Source: Fratercula arctica (lineage: Eukaryota > Chordata > Aves > Charadriiformes > Alcidae). Taken from it: a stretch of DNA of 64,000 nt. The notes under the pieces are model-generated. The model saw only the letters and a program-made list of their open reading frames with translations, made no database searches and was not told where the DNA came from. A program made the translations under genes and the position numbers. This document shows, piece by piece, positions 46,850-59,900 of this stretch; the first letter of the stretch is position 1; every line of letters starts with the position of its first letter. The stretch covers positions 9,542,001 to 9,606,000 of the forward strand of contig CANTUZ010000005.1 in NCBI GenBank assembly GCA_947846985.1. Reading direction: 5' to 3'.

Positions 46850-47530
46850 TTATACTCGCATTCTCGGTACATAGGAGAGCGGTGCCCCATCCCCGCCCCT
46901 GTGGGCCCGCTTTCTGAGGAAAAAAAAAAAAACCAGCAAATGCTCGGAGAGGCGCGGGGCGGAGTTCCTCGCCCCGCCCCGGCGCGGGGAGGTGGCAGGG
47001 CCCGGTGCGGGGCGGGCCGCCGGCAGGCGCTGGGCCCGCCCTGCGCTCGGGCTGCGCCTCTGGCCCAGCCTCGCACCGCCGGCCGGCAGCAGCGGGGGCC
47101 GGGGCCGGGAGCACCGTTAGAGCCGGTGGCCGCGGCTCCTTCTCCCAGCGGCGGTAAGGCGGCGGGGCCCTGAGGCGGAGGCCGGCGGCGGGGGGATGCG
47201 GGGCTGGGAGGCCGCCAGGCCTCCGCGTGCCTGGGGCGGCGGGGAGGGCCCCGGGCCCGGCGGCGGGACTGGGCCCAGGCCCTGTTTGCTGGGGAAGGCG
47301 GCTGGGATTCGGTGCTGTGACATCCCCTTTTCTGTTCTCTCCCTGCCTCGCCCGTTTGGCGTCTGGAAAAACACACACGCACAGACACACACCCGGCCGC
47401 GCCGCTCCGCGGGGGCTAGTTTTCCGTGTGGCCCGTTTATGAGCCACTGTGGCATCTGTGCCCGGAGCTGCTGCCACCAGCCCGGCTGGGCAACGCAGGG
47501 AGAGCGCCCCGAAACTTCCCGACCCGTGTG
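46850..47530. promoter_or_regulatory. TCP11L1: CpG island at the TCP11L1 promoter
   Basis: CpG-dense sequence with several GC boxes (for example 46971-46980 and around 47009-47016) and no obvious TATA box. It sits 3.3 kb before the TCP11L1 start codon and contains a good splice donor, so it is taken as that gene's promoter. Long open frames on the minus strand (46720-47388, 46797-47477) are GC-driven. Confidence 0.8.
47050..47153 (+). other. TCP11L1: Probable non-coding exon 1 of TCP11L1
   Basis: CpG-island sequence ending at GCG|GTAAGG (47153/47154), a strong donor. The 5' end is not defined by sequence and is a guess. Another donor-like CTGCAG|GTAAGG ends at 47909 and could serve an alternative first exon. 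The intron to the coding start (47154-50788) contains an old MIR-like SINE near 48.54-48.79 kb. Confidence 0.4.
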
Positions 47531-48540
47531 AAACGCATATTGCAGGAAAATCGGTGCCCAGGGAGGGTCAGGGGGTGGGATGGTAAGGTTACTGCTATGT
47601 GATATGGTATTTCTGTTGTGATACCTTGTATTTTGGCAGACCCTGCTGATGGACCAGGACTTTTAGGGCCTTACACAGAACACGTTGCAGGTAGAGAGAA
47701 TAGTAGAAGTTCACAAGCATCCCTTTTAATTTGGAAGAGGGGACAGAGGACAGGCTGCAGCTTCACCACGCAGAGCTGAGGTGCTGCTTGCCTTCCAGTG
47801 GGTTACCAGGTTTTGATGGGGCAGGCGAAGAGAGGGAAAAGGAGACAGTTCAGCGTTGGAACGGAGTTTGGAGAAAAGTGGCCTCAGGGCTTGTGTGTTT
47901 GGCCTGCAGGTAAGGGGAATTGTCGAGTCTTATCTCACCCAGACCAGCGGGGCCACGTGTGAAGTGAGGAGGAACTGCTTCAGTCCTGTCTGTGCTCCAC
48001 AGAAGCGCAGTGAAGCTTACTTAATCCTGGTGTGTGCATTAAATGATTTGAGGACCTTAGATGGAAACAACTTGTGGAAATTTTTTTGTTCGAATTTTAG
48101 TTTGTGGGGTTTTCTCGTGCACTTCTGTTTTTATTAAAAATAAATCGGAGGAAAGCGTGAAGAAATAGATTCGGTTCTATTAAGAGTCAGGATCGTTTCT
48201 GTGAAAAGATGATGATCACATTTCTGGAAGAGGTATTGTCAAGCTTATTTACCCACTGGAAAGAGGATTTGTTCTAGATGTATTCTGGCAAATAATAGCA
48301 GTAATCCAGCAGAAAAGAGTAGACTATTGCAAACTAAACAACTAAACCAACAAGTGTGCCTGTTTACCTCATCTGCTGAACAGTCATTTGGTAGAATGGC
48401 CCAGGATTTCTTGTTCCCACTTTACACAGCTGAAATGGGATTTTTTTTTTTTTTTTTTTAACAAATGGGATTTAAATGAAATTGTTCATTTTGAGACTGT
48501 AGCTCTTGATCTGCCATTTTATAGAAGGCAATACCTTAGG

Positions 48541-48785
48541 ATGTAGTCTGCGTGGTAGGAATGATGGCCTGGTGGGCAAAGCTGGGGCTGGTAGTCATGA
48601 GACATTATCATCTTGGCCTTGTCATTTATCTTCTGTGAGTCCTCAAGCAGCTTAACTCACACCTCAGTTTCCTCTCTGTAAATAAGATATAGTATTTCTC
48701 TGCTTTTCTAAGGGTAGTGAGGATAAAGCGCAGTGAGAGACTGCAAGGCATTATGAAGTGTCATGTGCATGAAAGACCTAAGTGA
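48541..48785 (+). mobile_element. MIR-like ancient SINE
   Basis: In TCP11L1 intron 1. The order GCTTAACT...CACCTCAGTTTCCTC...TCTGTAAAT...GGGTAGTGAGGATAAA follows the MIR/CORE-SINE consensus (CACTTAACCTC, CCTCAGTTTCCTCATCTGTAAAATG, TGTGAGGATTAAA). The 5' half is weaker. MIR copies are known to survive at low number in bird genomes. Confidence 0.55.
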
Positions 48786-50800
48786 ATCTTAGTTGAGTCA
48801 TCTTTGTGCTTCAGATTTTCACTTCAGGAGGATGCTTTGTGGTAGAGAACGGATAGGAAGAACCACTGTCTAGTCTGGTTGAATGAATGGGGAAGCCATT
48901 ATGATCATGCTTTTATTCTAGCCAAATTCAACAACACATTTCCCTCCTCTTTTTAACCAGTCCTATCTTATAATTTCTACTGCAACTGTTGCTATGATCT
49001 TCTCTGCTAACTGCTTCTTTATTAACAGAGCTACTCATCCTCTTGCTGCTAGAGTGTTTGCAGTAACAGACCTTTTCTCCGCTAAACAGGAGATTCACTT
49101 CTCCCTGAGCATGTCACCGGTTTCCCACTTGCGTGCTGGTTTGGATGCCTTGCGTTACACCTAGCTGGAGGCTATCTCTGCCTTAGTCAAATGGGTGGCA
49201 ATGTGACTCCAGCTCTGCACAAACTACCACTTTCTTGTCCCAGCTGGGATTGTCTCTGTGTGTGCAGGGGGAGACGATCAAGCGTTTGGGGCAGGGACAT
49301 CAGTGTCTCTGTTCCAGCTAGAGATGGGGGCTAACGTATGGGGTCTAACAATACCTGTACTGATGTCTTAGTTTTCCTATGTAGTTTATCCCATGCTTTG
49401 TTTTCTTTTCTAAAATAGAGATCACACAGTGCTGGGGACAAGTGTTGCGTGTTGTTGTGTATCTCATGCATCTAGCAACATGATGATCCTGAGTCATTGC
49501 TGTAGAACGAAACCATTTCTTACATGCACTGAACTTTCCATCTGTCCTGGAGAATCACATTGGTGCAATCAATTTAAGCACTGATGGAGCAGGGTTAGTT
49601 ATTACAGCTGTTGTATGAAAATAAAAGAAAAAAAACTCAGTGCTGTGTTTTATGTTTCTACACCATTGCTTGCTTATAGTGCATCCTGCTCAGTGTAGTC
49701 TTTGATGCTGCAAGTATTTTTTCCTTAGGAGCTGTGAAGTGCCTCCGGAGGCTGTATCTCTTGTTGGAGTGGGGATGGTGGGATACACGGTCCACTTTTT
49801 TACTTTTTTTGAAAGGCTTCCTGACTTCCCACTTCACAGAACATCCAGGTTATTTAATTGAGTTAGAGACATCATATGCTCTGTAATAGATTTTTGTAAA
49901 ATTGAAGTCTGAACAGCAGCCTTCTGTATGATAGAGAGTTTTCAGTGGTAAGATGTGCAAATTACGTTATTCGGAGGGAAATCTGAATGTGAAATAAGTG
50001 AAGATAATGAATGGTGAGACATGCTTTTCTAGCAGTCATTTTTTCAGTGTAGTTTTGGGTACACTGCAGGTATCTGTGATGTAATATAAATATTAATATC
50101 TAATGTTTAATAAACAAATATTTAAAATACTATAACTATGTTCTTTACTGTCTTAATGTTTTTGGGTTTTTTAAATAATCCTGATATTTTATGCATAAAT
50201 CATGACTCTTGCATGGAATGAAAATACGGGAGTAGTATTTTATATTAATTTCTTTCTAGTCCTTTTCCTGCTTCTTAGTGCATTTGGATGGCTCAGAGTG
50301 AAAACTTAAGTTCTGAGCAGTTGGGGAAGATCATAATTCAGGAGTACGTTATGTTCAGAAAGCTTTATTGTTATGTAGTGGGGAAACATCTCATTTGGTA
50401 CAGTCTTTTTGTAAACAATGTTTGTAATACTATTCTGAAGGTGTTTTTCATAAGTAATGCTAAGAAAGAAAATAAAACATATTTTTCTTTCTCATCTGTA
50501 TGCATTGTGGTGAGGGAACAGTTTCAGATTTTTGAGAACTTACTAGGAATGCAGATTAAGTAAACGGTAGCTGTGTTGAAAGCATCCTGTTCTGTGGAAG
50601 ATGGGAAGTGAGTCATGGAGTCCAGGTCCCCTAACATTATGGGAATGACATCATATAATTCCTCATGAGATTCCTTTTATTCTTATTTTTTTCTTAATCA
50701 GGAGAGCTCCTGGTGATGTTTTCCCACTCAGCCCTGTCAGAAAATGCTTATTCATTCCGTTTTTCATCTTTTTTCTTTTTTTGAAAAGAACTGACTGAAA

Positions 50801-50954
50801 ATGTCTCAGAATCCTGACAAGCCACGTTCAAGTGAAGAACAGTTGAGCGGTTTGGAGGATGGTCAAGAGGAGAGCTTGGACAACCCAGATCCGTCTGTCA
50901 GAAAAAGAATACGACAGAGTGCTCCAGGGTCACACAGAGATGATACACCGAAGT
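50801..50954 (+). CDS. TCP11L1: TCP11L1 first coding exon
   Basis: The exon probably starts at 50789 after TTTGAAAAG; ATG at 50801; donor T|GTAAGC. Residues 1-51 are acidic and Ser-rich ([15 protein letters not shown]) and little conserved, as in human. The intron 50955-53726 contains a small hairpin (51619-51643) and no recognised gene. Confidence 0.88.
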
Positions 50955-53900
50955 GTAAGCAAAACTGCTTTATAAAAAAAAAAAAAGTAAATTCTAGAAT
51001 TTTGTTGGTGGAGACAATCACGGCATTTTATAGCATCTGTGCAAGTTTGACTGTTTTGCAATTAAATGTCGTATGACTCCTGATCATTTGCTTTGAAACT
51101 GTGTAACACCTTTCTCTCCATTTTGTTTTAGTACTTAATTGCTCACAATAACCATGTTGCTCTGAGCCAGATACCTTTGTGTGTCTGCACCCAGGGAGAA
51201 GATAGGCACTACTCCAGTATATTCTGGCTAAATTCTAGCTGTTGCTGCTCTTTGCATTATCAGCTGAACCTTCTGGATTGTTGCAGCCCCTGCTTCTACC
51301 GCAGGGCAAGGGAGGCTGTTATCAACAAAGTAACGTCCTGTCACCCCCCCTCCCAATACAGATGGAAGGCTGTATATTTAATCCTAATAGTACTTCTAGT
51401 GTCAAGCAGGACTGCATATTTTACGTTTCTTCCTAGGGTGTATTTTTCTTTGTCATTCTGCTTTTAACATGAGAAGCTAGATGCAATATGGCTGCCAATT
51501 ATTTCTGGCAAATCTAAAGATAAAACCAAGGGGAAGTTGTCTGGTCACAGGGGTTCAATTCAAAGAGGCAGAATTGCTCAGATAACTAGTTTCAAATTTC
51601 TGTAGAGAGTGTCTCAGCATGCAACATTCTCAGCATGTTGCATTCTTTTTATTTTTTAATAGTGTTCATGATTACTTGAGGTTTAGTGTTGTTTTTAGTG
51701 TCATGTTACACAAAGGAGATGTTCTGTGGGAGTTTATGTTGTTTTGTCTTGCTGGTTGCCTGATAGGAAAAGCGGTGTATGTATGGAGAGAGGCTATGAA
51801 CATGTGAAAGTAAAATGCATACCACAGTCGTGCGCTGCATTGTACCACAAAGAAGTCGTTGGTCTCAAGCCCTCTCCTCTTGTAAGGGAGCAGATAGAAT
51901 ATGAGAATGAAGTAACATGATTTAAGAGCATTCTTTGGTAAATGAAAGAGTGTTAGCTTTTAGTGCATCCACTGCTGGAGTGAAGTCATTTGGCAGTTGG
52001 ACAAGAGCACTCTCATTCAGCTGTGAACTTTGTTGTCCTGCTAGTTCTTCTCAGAATATCAATCCTTGCTGTGTTCCCGGAGCCACGGTGCGAGATTAAA
52101 CTCCAAGCAGAAGGAAGTAGGGTTTAAGAGCACTGCACAAAAAGAGCAAGATATTAATGAAAAATTAGCACATTGGAACCATACTGTGTGTACTTGGAAC
52201 AGCTTTGAATGGCAGACAAGTGACAGATAGTTACTTTTAAAGGACCTTTTCTATGTTACTAGTTTAAGTCCAGTCAAACTAGATTATCAAATGAGGCAGA
52301 CATGATGGTTTGCCTAAAACATATCTCAGTGAACCCAGCTTATGAAGATCCCTGGTTGGTTGCTTTCATTTTGAGAATTAGTATGTCTTTTCTATGCCCG
52401 GACTGTAGTTGAAGTGAACGAACTACAGAGAGGAATCGATCCATTAGGTCAATTCTGTTGTGGCTCTTTTCCTCCCGTTGTGCTCCGCTAGATGTTTTCT
52501 GGAGGAGCCAAGATGAACCTTGCCATTCCTGTCTGCCTCGCCTCAGGACACTAATGATCTAGCCTTCTCCTTTATCTCAAATACTCGGACCAGAGAAGAG
52601 CTGTGGTGCTTCTAGCTTTTGTCAAGGCATTTCAGGGCACCCACACGCACTGCTTGCACTGATGCTAGTACAGCTAGGAGGAATCTTCACCACAAAGAAT
52701 CTGTGGCAACAGATTGCAGTTGGCTTCAGTGGGGATGGGATTACTCCCCTAACCAGCATGGTCTACACCCATGGCGCCTTCTCTGTCTTCATGTTGACTT
52801 GTTTTTAGGGCTGTGATGCTTCCTGCACTACAGCAATGCCAGTAGTGTCCCAGGAGTATGTTATGTAGTCCAGAACAATTAGGAGCTGTAATTCCCACGG
52901 CATCCAGGAGGCTGAGGCTGTCCCTGTCCCTCTTCTACCGTCTAGATTTCTACAGTCAGTCACTACCTTTGTCTCCTGCCTAATGAAAACTGGCCTGTTT
53001 TTTAAGGTTTGGCGTTCCCTCTTACTCGCTTGTATGCCCCAGGGCCCAATTTGAAGCTGCTTGTTCATCCTTGTCAGTCCCAAATGCCTTCCAGAGGAAG
53101 AAGTCTTAGGCATTGGTGCTGGAACTAGGTCTTGACGTCCTGTGTCACTTGGACGATGGCCTCTGGGGAAAAAGAGTTTGGAGAAGTGCCAGTTGCACTG
53201 GAAGTATTGAGAATAATTGGCTACTAGTACGTTATTGCTTAATGTTAATGGTGGTTTATTTGCTGACTGCTTTAGAGATGAAGTCACTTCCTTGAAAAAT
53301 ATAAAATTGAAATGTCAACATCTGCACAATAGTTGGAGAAATAGTGCAGTGAAAATACTAGTATTTTTAATGATTTCTTCCTACTGTATGGAGAAAGATG
53401 ACATTAAGCAATCCTTAAGAAGTGGGGGTTTGTGTGTGAGGTTTATTTTTGCTTTTTAAAAGAGCTTGATGGAACTTGGAAGCAATTGGCATACTGAGCC
53501 CAGAATATCAACTTGGGTTCACTCCTTTGTTTCCTGTAAAACTCCAAACCTGCATCATGTGCCAGCTGGGAAGAGGAAGGGAAGGAAAGAAGAAGAATCT
53601 CTTCAGATGATACTGTCTTTTGTCCCTTTGTACTGTCAAGAAGGTGGAAAGGGTCCAAAAGTATTAGCAGACTCTTTTCCACAGAATTTTATATATAACT
53701 GACTGACAGTTTAATTTATGTTGCAGCTAGCCCTCCTCAGCCTGTGTCAATAGAAGAGCTCATGGAAACCGCTAAGGGAGTAACCAACATGGCATTAGCA
53801 CATGAAATTGTTGTTAATGGAGACTTCCAGATAAAACCAGCTGAATTGCCAGAGCACAGGTAAGATTGTTACCAAACAGGTACATAAATTAAACGTGCAT

Positions 53901-56900
53901 TTGTAGAAGTGCATAACAGCTCTAGTGAATCAGGTGAAGGCTCTGGCTAGTATCTTGCCTGGCAGTGCCTGACATGAGATAGGAAAGAGCATGAGGAGAA
54001 GAATGTCAGCATGCAGTTCTGCTTCTTCAGAAACGTTTGTGTCTGAAAGTTGAACCTCTTGGAGTAATTGTTTGTGTACGTGTGGTGTGGTTTTTGTCAG
54101 TGTCCCCTTGTCTGCAGTCTTCTGAACAGCCAAGTCTAGCAGCAGATGCAGGTACTGCTCTTAGCATCTTTTAAGCTTTCACTGCCTGCAGGAGTAAGGT
54201 GATCATTTTAGCTTTTTCTGAGCCTAATGTCTGTTTCGTCAGGGATTTTTTTGGGAAGAGACTCACATGTTTTATTAAGTTAGTCCTTTTTCCTTTTAAG
54301 TTTTGAAGTCTTTCCTTCTCTTTCTGACCTACAGTAGTTCTTTCCCCTGCTGAGAGGGGAGAGGGAGAACAGAAGAGGCCTTGATGTCTGGTCGCACATT
54401 GGCCTGCATAGCTGACCAGTCCTATCGACAGATGCTTCATCTGCTGTTCCTTTTTCTTTCAGACACAGAGATGGGGCTGACAGTGTGTTTCTTGGGTTAA
54501 TTTGTGAAAGTTGTGTGCATATTTCATAGAAGAAACTTGGTCCACGTTAGACCCAGTGTTGTCTGAAGGTGTCAACATTTGAGAGAGAGACCCCAGAGCA
54601 CATTACCTTCACGGGTGCTGCAGGAGAATATGCTTCGGGTGGCTCTTAGAAGACTGGCATTGGTTGTCCTCTATAGAAAGTGGTCATACTGAGACAAAAG
54701 GTCTGGTGCCCATCTCCACCAAATCAAGGTGGCGGTGGTTCCCATTAGCGTTAGTAATGAGAGGGTGTTGCTTGGAATTAGAATTGTCCCTGAGTGAGAA
54801 GGCAGTAATGGGAAGTGTCATCTTGCCTTCACACTTGGACTATTCCTGTCTTTCCAGCTCTGACACCAGCATATTATACCAGTGGTGTTTCATTAATGGC
54901 CGTGGACTGCTAAACAGTAGTAACCAAAGAAAATGTGCTCGTGCTATTAAATGCACTGAACCTCATGGTCCCAGCAGGAATTGCCTTTGAGTAGGGGTTG
55001 AATGGAGCAGATGAGGGTCTTTGCTATACTTTGTTCACTTGTCTCAGCCTCTGAGGTAGGAAACAGAATCGTGGCCCCCTTAAATGCTGAGGACAAACAA
55101 CATTGAACTGAGCTAGCACATGACAATAGATTTCTCTGTTGTCCGGCAAGACTCATATACCCTAGAGCTCAAGCAATGATTTGATCTGTCTTCTCAGCAC
55201 TGTCTTCCAGTGTCTGCCTTATCTGTTAGAGAGACCTGGGCAGGGTGGTCCAGCCCTTCTTTGTTGCCTTACGTGCAGGTTGCGTGCAATTCATGTGTGG
55301 TCCCATGGACTGGAACCTGTCTCTAGCCTGAACAAATGCTGCCTCTAGAAGCAAGCATTTGGGAAGTACGCCTGAGACATGCAGAGCTCGTTCTCCTCAT
55401 TCAGTGTTATCTTCTCTGTCCCAGCATCTTCTGGGGGAACTTCCACCAGGTGTTTTCTGCTCGGCAGTTGATGGCTGAGAATAAATGCTTCATCTAAAGT
55501 CCCACAGTTAAGAGAGTGCTGTTCTGTTCAGTGTCCGCTTCTGCTCCATGTTCCTTCACATGGACTTGTCAAGTAAAACCGTGCTGTGATAATGGATGAG
55601 TTTTCTGGTATGCCTCAGTGCCATAAAATTGATCTCAGCATTTTTCAGGGAAGAAGAATTTTAGCATATTTTCTTTTTTCCATCCTTTCTTTCTTTTTCC
55701 ACCTCCTTACAAACAAACAAACAAACAAAAAAAAATGAAAAAGGAGGGAAAGAGCTGGAGACCTACACTGTCCTTTGGAAAGTTGGATGCTTTTGCTCAC
55801 TGATGCTGAGCAGTGGCTGTAGATGTTCACCAGAGCAGGTGATTTGCATCTCTTCACTTGATCACAGAAACAAATGTACTGCAGAGGTCACCTTGCTCAG
55901 GAGGTTTTGTGATGGGCCAGGCCTGCCTTAGTATGAGATCTCTGTATTTGGCTTTGGTGAGGGTTTTGTGTACAGCACTTTGCCACCTAGAAAAGACAGA
56001 GCGGTCCTTCAGATCTTGCTTGAAGACTCTGGAATCTTCTTTGGATTAAATGTTTTGTGTGACTATAGAGTCCCCCACAGCTTTAGTGTACGTGTAGACA
56101 AGTGGTTGGAGGAGGAAGCAGTTGTGGCTGTATTTGCAGTTGTGGGCACTGTCAGTAGAGCATGTATTGGTCCCCCTTGGAGGGCCACAGGGCGTAAGGG
56201 CCTCTGGGCACTGCCTGAACCTCAGCTGCACATGGAGTCAGAACTTTGGGAATCTGGTGTTTGTTGTGGGCATTCTCTGTGTGCGTGCGTGTACATGTGA
56301 GCATTTTACTTCTTTGGTGTTGAAGTTAAACCTGGTGTGAACAGGAGCCTGCCCGCTGAAGAGGAGTAAATTCCAGTATTTTGAATTAGGAATTTGTATT
56401 GAAGCACTGGAATTCGGTTTATTTTCTTACACAAACTGAACTTGGCCTTTATCTCAGAGTCGTTGCAATATGCAGAAGTTTGTATGTCAGGGAAGTTACT
56501 TCATGTCTGTTGGGTTTACTTAATGAATTTTACTTAGTAGAATTGCATTTCCTTAGTAAGGCTTTTGAAAAGAATATGAATACTGGTCTCTTGAAGACTT
56601 CTTTTTTTTTTTTTTCTTCCAGTTGTTTTCTCTAGAGGTAGCATACAATAGATACTTTCAAGGATTGTAATTTGTAGCTGCCTTTGCTTGTGTGTAACCC
56701 TTTATTAGGATATAAGCCATTCCAAATCCCATGTCCAGTTTTTCTTGCTTTTCTGAGTAACTTAAAATGACATCTCTTCTCTGTTAATTGTCATATATTC
56801 ATTACTACATTATATTCCTATTGTTACATGCTGTTCTTCAGGAGCTGCAGGTTATCTATGTAAGGTGGTGCAGAGACAAGTATCGTTCTTCTTAACTGGT

Positions 56901-59900
56901 CATATTTACCCACAGCTTAGAAAAAAAAGTAAGAGATATTGTGCATAAAGCTTTCTGGGATTGTCTGGAAGCTCAGCTAAAGGAAGATCCACCGACATAT
57001 GACCATGCAATTAAACTATTGGGAGAAATTAAAGAGGTAAGATGATGTGATGTCAAGGTAACTTAGTGAATTTGTGTAGCTGCATTGATATGAATGGGCA
57101 AAAGTGGTTGAAGTTGGGCTTTTCATGAAGGACTCTCTTGATCTTTTTCATTGCTATAACATTAGCTGTGAACATATACAATTTGCATAACCCCAGAGGA
57201 GAAATTTGAATGTAAAAACAAATGCAAAACCATGTAAGATGAATAAAAGGTAAGTAATACTAGTTTTATAATTCCAAGCTTCCTTCATGTTACAATAGTG
57301 GTATTAATTACGGAATCAATGAGCCCCAATGCTGGGCTGACAAAACCAAGTACAATAGTCTTAAGTGCGACCTGTACTACAGAGTATTCACCGCTTAGTC
57401 ACTTCACTATCATTCAGAATGAGGTGAAATGTTTGGAGTTGGTGAACAATTGGTTAAAAAAACCCCAAAAAACAAAAAACAAGAGATTCCACTTGTAAAG
57501 GGCAATTAGTTTAAATAAAAAGTGGTTCAGTAACTGTTTTGATCCTTGTAGTCTTTGATATGTAGAACTGATGGACTGTTAAAAACTTTCCATTTCAGAA
57601 TCTCCTGTCTTTCTTGTTGCCTGGTCATACTAGACTGAGGAGCCAGATTACAGAAGTTCTTGATCTGGATTTGATAAAACAGGAGGCAGAGAATGGGGCC
57701 CTTGACATTTCTAAGTTGGTCGAATTTGTTATTGGGATGATGGGGACTCTCTGTGCTCCAGCTCGAGATGAAGAAATTAAGAAACTGAAAGATATTAATG
57801 AAATAGTTCCTCTGTTCAGGTACTGAAATGGTATTTATTAGTCATGTTGAGAGTCTGTTAAATACTTTTAGATGTGGGGAGGGGTTTCCAGCAGGGCAAC
57901 CTGCAAATCTTTGTAGAAAAAAAGAGTGATAGGGAAAGGGATGTAGTTGTGAAGGGGAGAGATGTTCCAGAAGCCTTTAACAAGGACCCTCTTTGTTCTG
58001 GTGAATTGGAGTATTTGTCTGGCTCCTGCATGTCACTGAAGGACATTTTCTTAAATGCCAAATGCATGTAAGGCTTAAGATAGCAGGTGAATGGTCAGTT
58101 TGTATCAGAATTTAGTATTGACAGCAGAAGGGGAAAAAAAGCAAGCAGGAGCATAGGAAAAAGATATTATTGCTCTTCCTTTCCCCCCAGTTTGAGCTCT
58201 CTTTACCCTCCACCTCACTCCCTGTATAATACCCTTTCAGTTCTAAAGGGAGTGTAGATACCACACCTGGGAGCGCAGAGGCTTCTGCTTTGTCACCATG
58301 TTATCAGATGAACAGCTCAAGGTCTCAACAGTTAGAAGAAATTTCATTAACTTTGTTGTTTTCTAATTTGATAAGCTTCTAAGAGTTCAGGATTGACTTG
58401 GCAGAAATATTGCCAGCAGGAATTAGGTTGCTTTGAAATAAAGGTGGTTTTCTTTGTTTGTTTGTTTGTTTGTTTGTTTTTTCTTTTTTTTTCCCCTTGG
58501 GTCTGATTATTCACTTCCCACTGAGGTTGGCTTTATAGCCATATATATATATAAAAATATATGGCCAACAGAGATAGTACGCAAGCTTGGAAATCCAGAT
58601 GTCTTCTTACGTATTCAACACACAATATTGCACATCCTGGGATATATATAATCTATGGAGCTAGTGAAGTTAATTCCATGGAGGCTGTTTTACAGGAGAG
58701 CAGGTTTTATTTCCTAGTTGGAAGAGGCACATGCATGCGTGTACGTGCTTGCTCAACCGTTCTCTGTCTCGTGCTCTTAAAGTGTTAAGCACCCTGTTAA
58801 TGTTTCCCATGCATGTTTTTGCTCTTTCCTTAGACAATCTGTAATAAATCTTATATATAGTACCTCTTAAACGTCTGCAGCCTTGAATAACTGTTTCTGT
58901 TTGTTTGTTTAGAGCAATTTTCTCTGTATTAGACCTAATGAAAATGGATATGGCAAACTTCGCTGTCAGTAGTATTAGGCCAAAATTAATGCAGCAGTCT
59001 GCTGAATATGAAAGAAAGAAGTTTCAGGAGTTTCTTGAGAAACAGCCAAGTATGACTTTGTTCCTTTCTTTCTTCCCCTCTGACCTCCCAGTAAACTGCG
59101 TGTCTTTGCTTGTAGATCATGAAAAGAAATCAGATTTTCTTATAAGTTCTAGAATTCATCTGGTAAATGACAGCTTGTGCCCCAAAACTGTGGTTTGAAA
59201 AAATCTGCCAGAACAACAGTTCTGCACGTAGTACACTGGAGTTTACTTTAATTCCAATACAGTGTAGGGCATAATTAGCTGGCATCGGCTCACCTCCGAT
59301 TTCCTGTAGCTGTGTATGGTTTTAATTTTGTTTTAGATGTTCTGCTTAATGCAATAAATGAAATGCATGTCAAAAACTAGTATCATGGGTATTAGTAATA
59401 GTAACTAATGGGATTATTTGGAAATGATTGGTGGAGAAACCTAACTTCGAAAAGGAATTTTCTTAACAAGATTTTATTTTTTTCCCCTGCTCTTCCAGAT
59501 TCTTTAGACCTTGTCACAAGGTGGTTGCAAGAAGCAGCAGATGATCTTGCAAAGCTGAGATGTAAAATGTTGCCTCCCCACTGTAGTAGTGATGATGCCA
59601 CTGGTGGAGCTTCTGCCCTGTGCTCCACTGCTGTACAAAACCAGGCCTACCTGAAGCTCCTAAAGTGGGATCATGTAAACAGGCCTTTTCCAGAAGTAGG
59701 TATTTAACAGAAAAATGGATTTCTGTGCTTGTTCTACTTTTCTGTTTCTGGGATATAACAGAAGCTGTTTGTCTGCAACAAGTACAATACTGAAACATTT
59801 ATCTCTTGATTGAGAGCTCTTGTGCCTCTTCTGTGAGGTACTTCTTGTTCAGTATCGAAAGTTACTTAGTTGGAAAAGAGGAGTTATTTCTTTTCATTTT

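Noticed and set aside
46720..47477. 222- and 226-codon open frames on the minus strand
   Set aside because: Pro/Arg/Ala-rich translation in the TCP11L1 CpG island, with two frames open over the same DNA; typical of GC-rich non-coding sequence.
52400..53200. GC-richer TCP11L1 intron segment with 160-codon minus-strand open frame
   Set aside because: No domain, repeat phrase or convincing splice signals recognised; probably chance.
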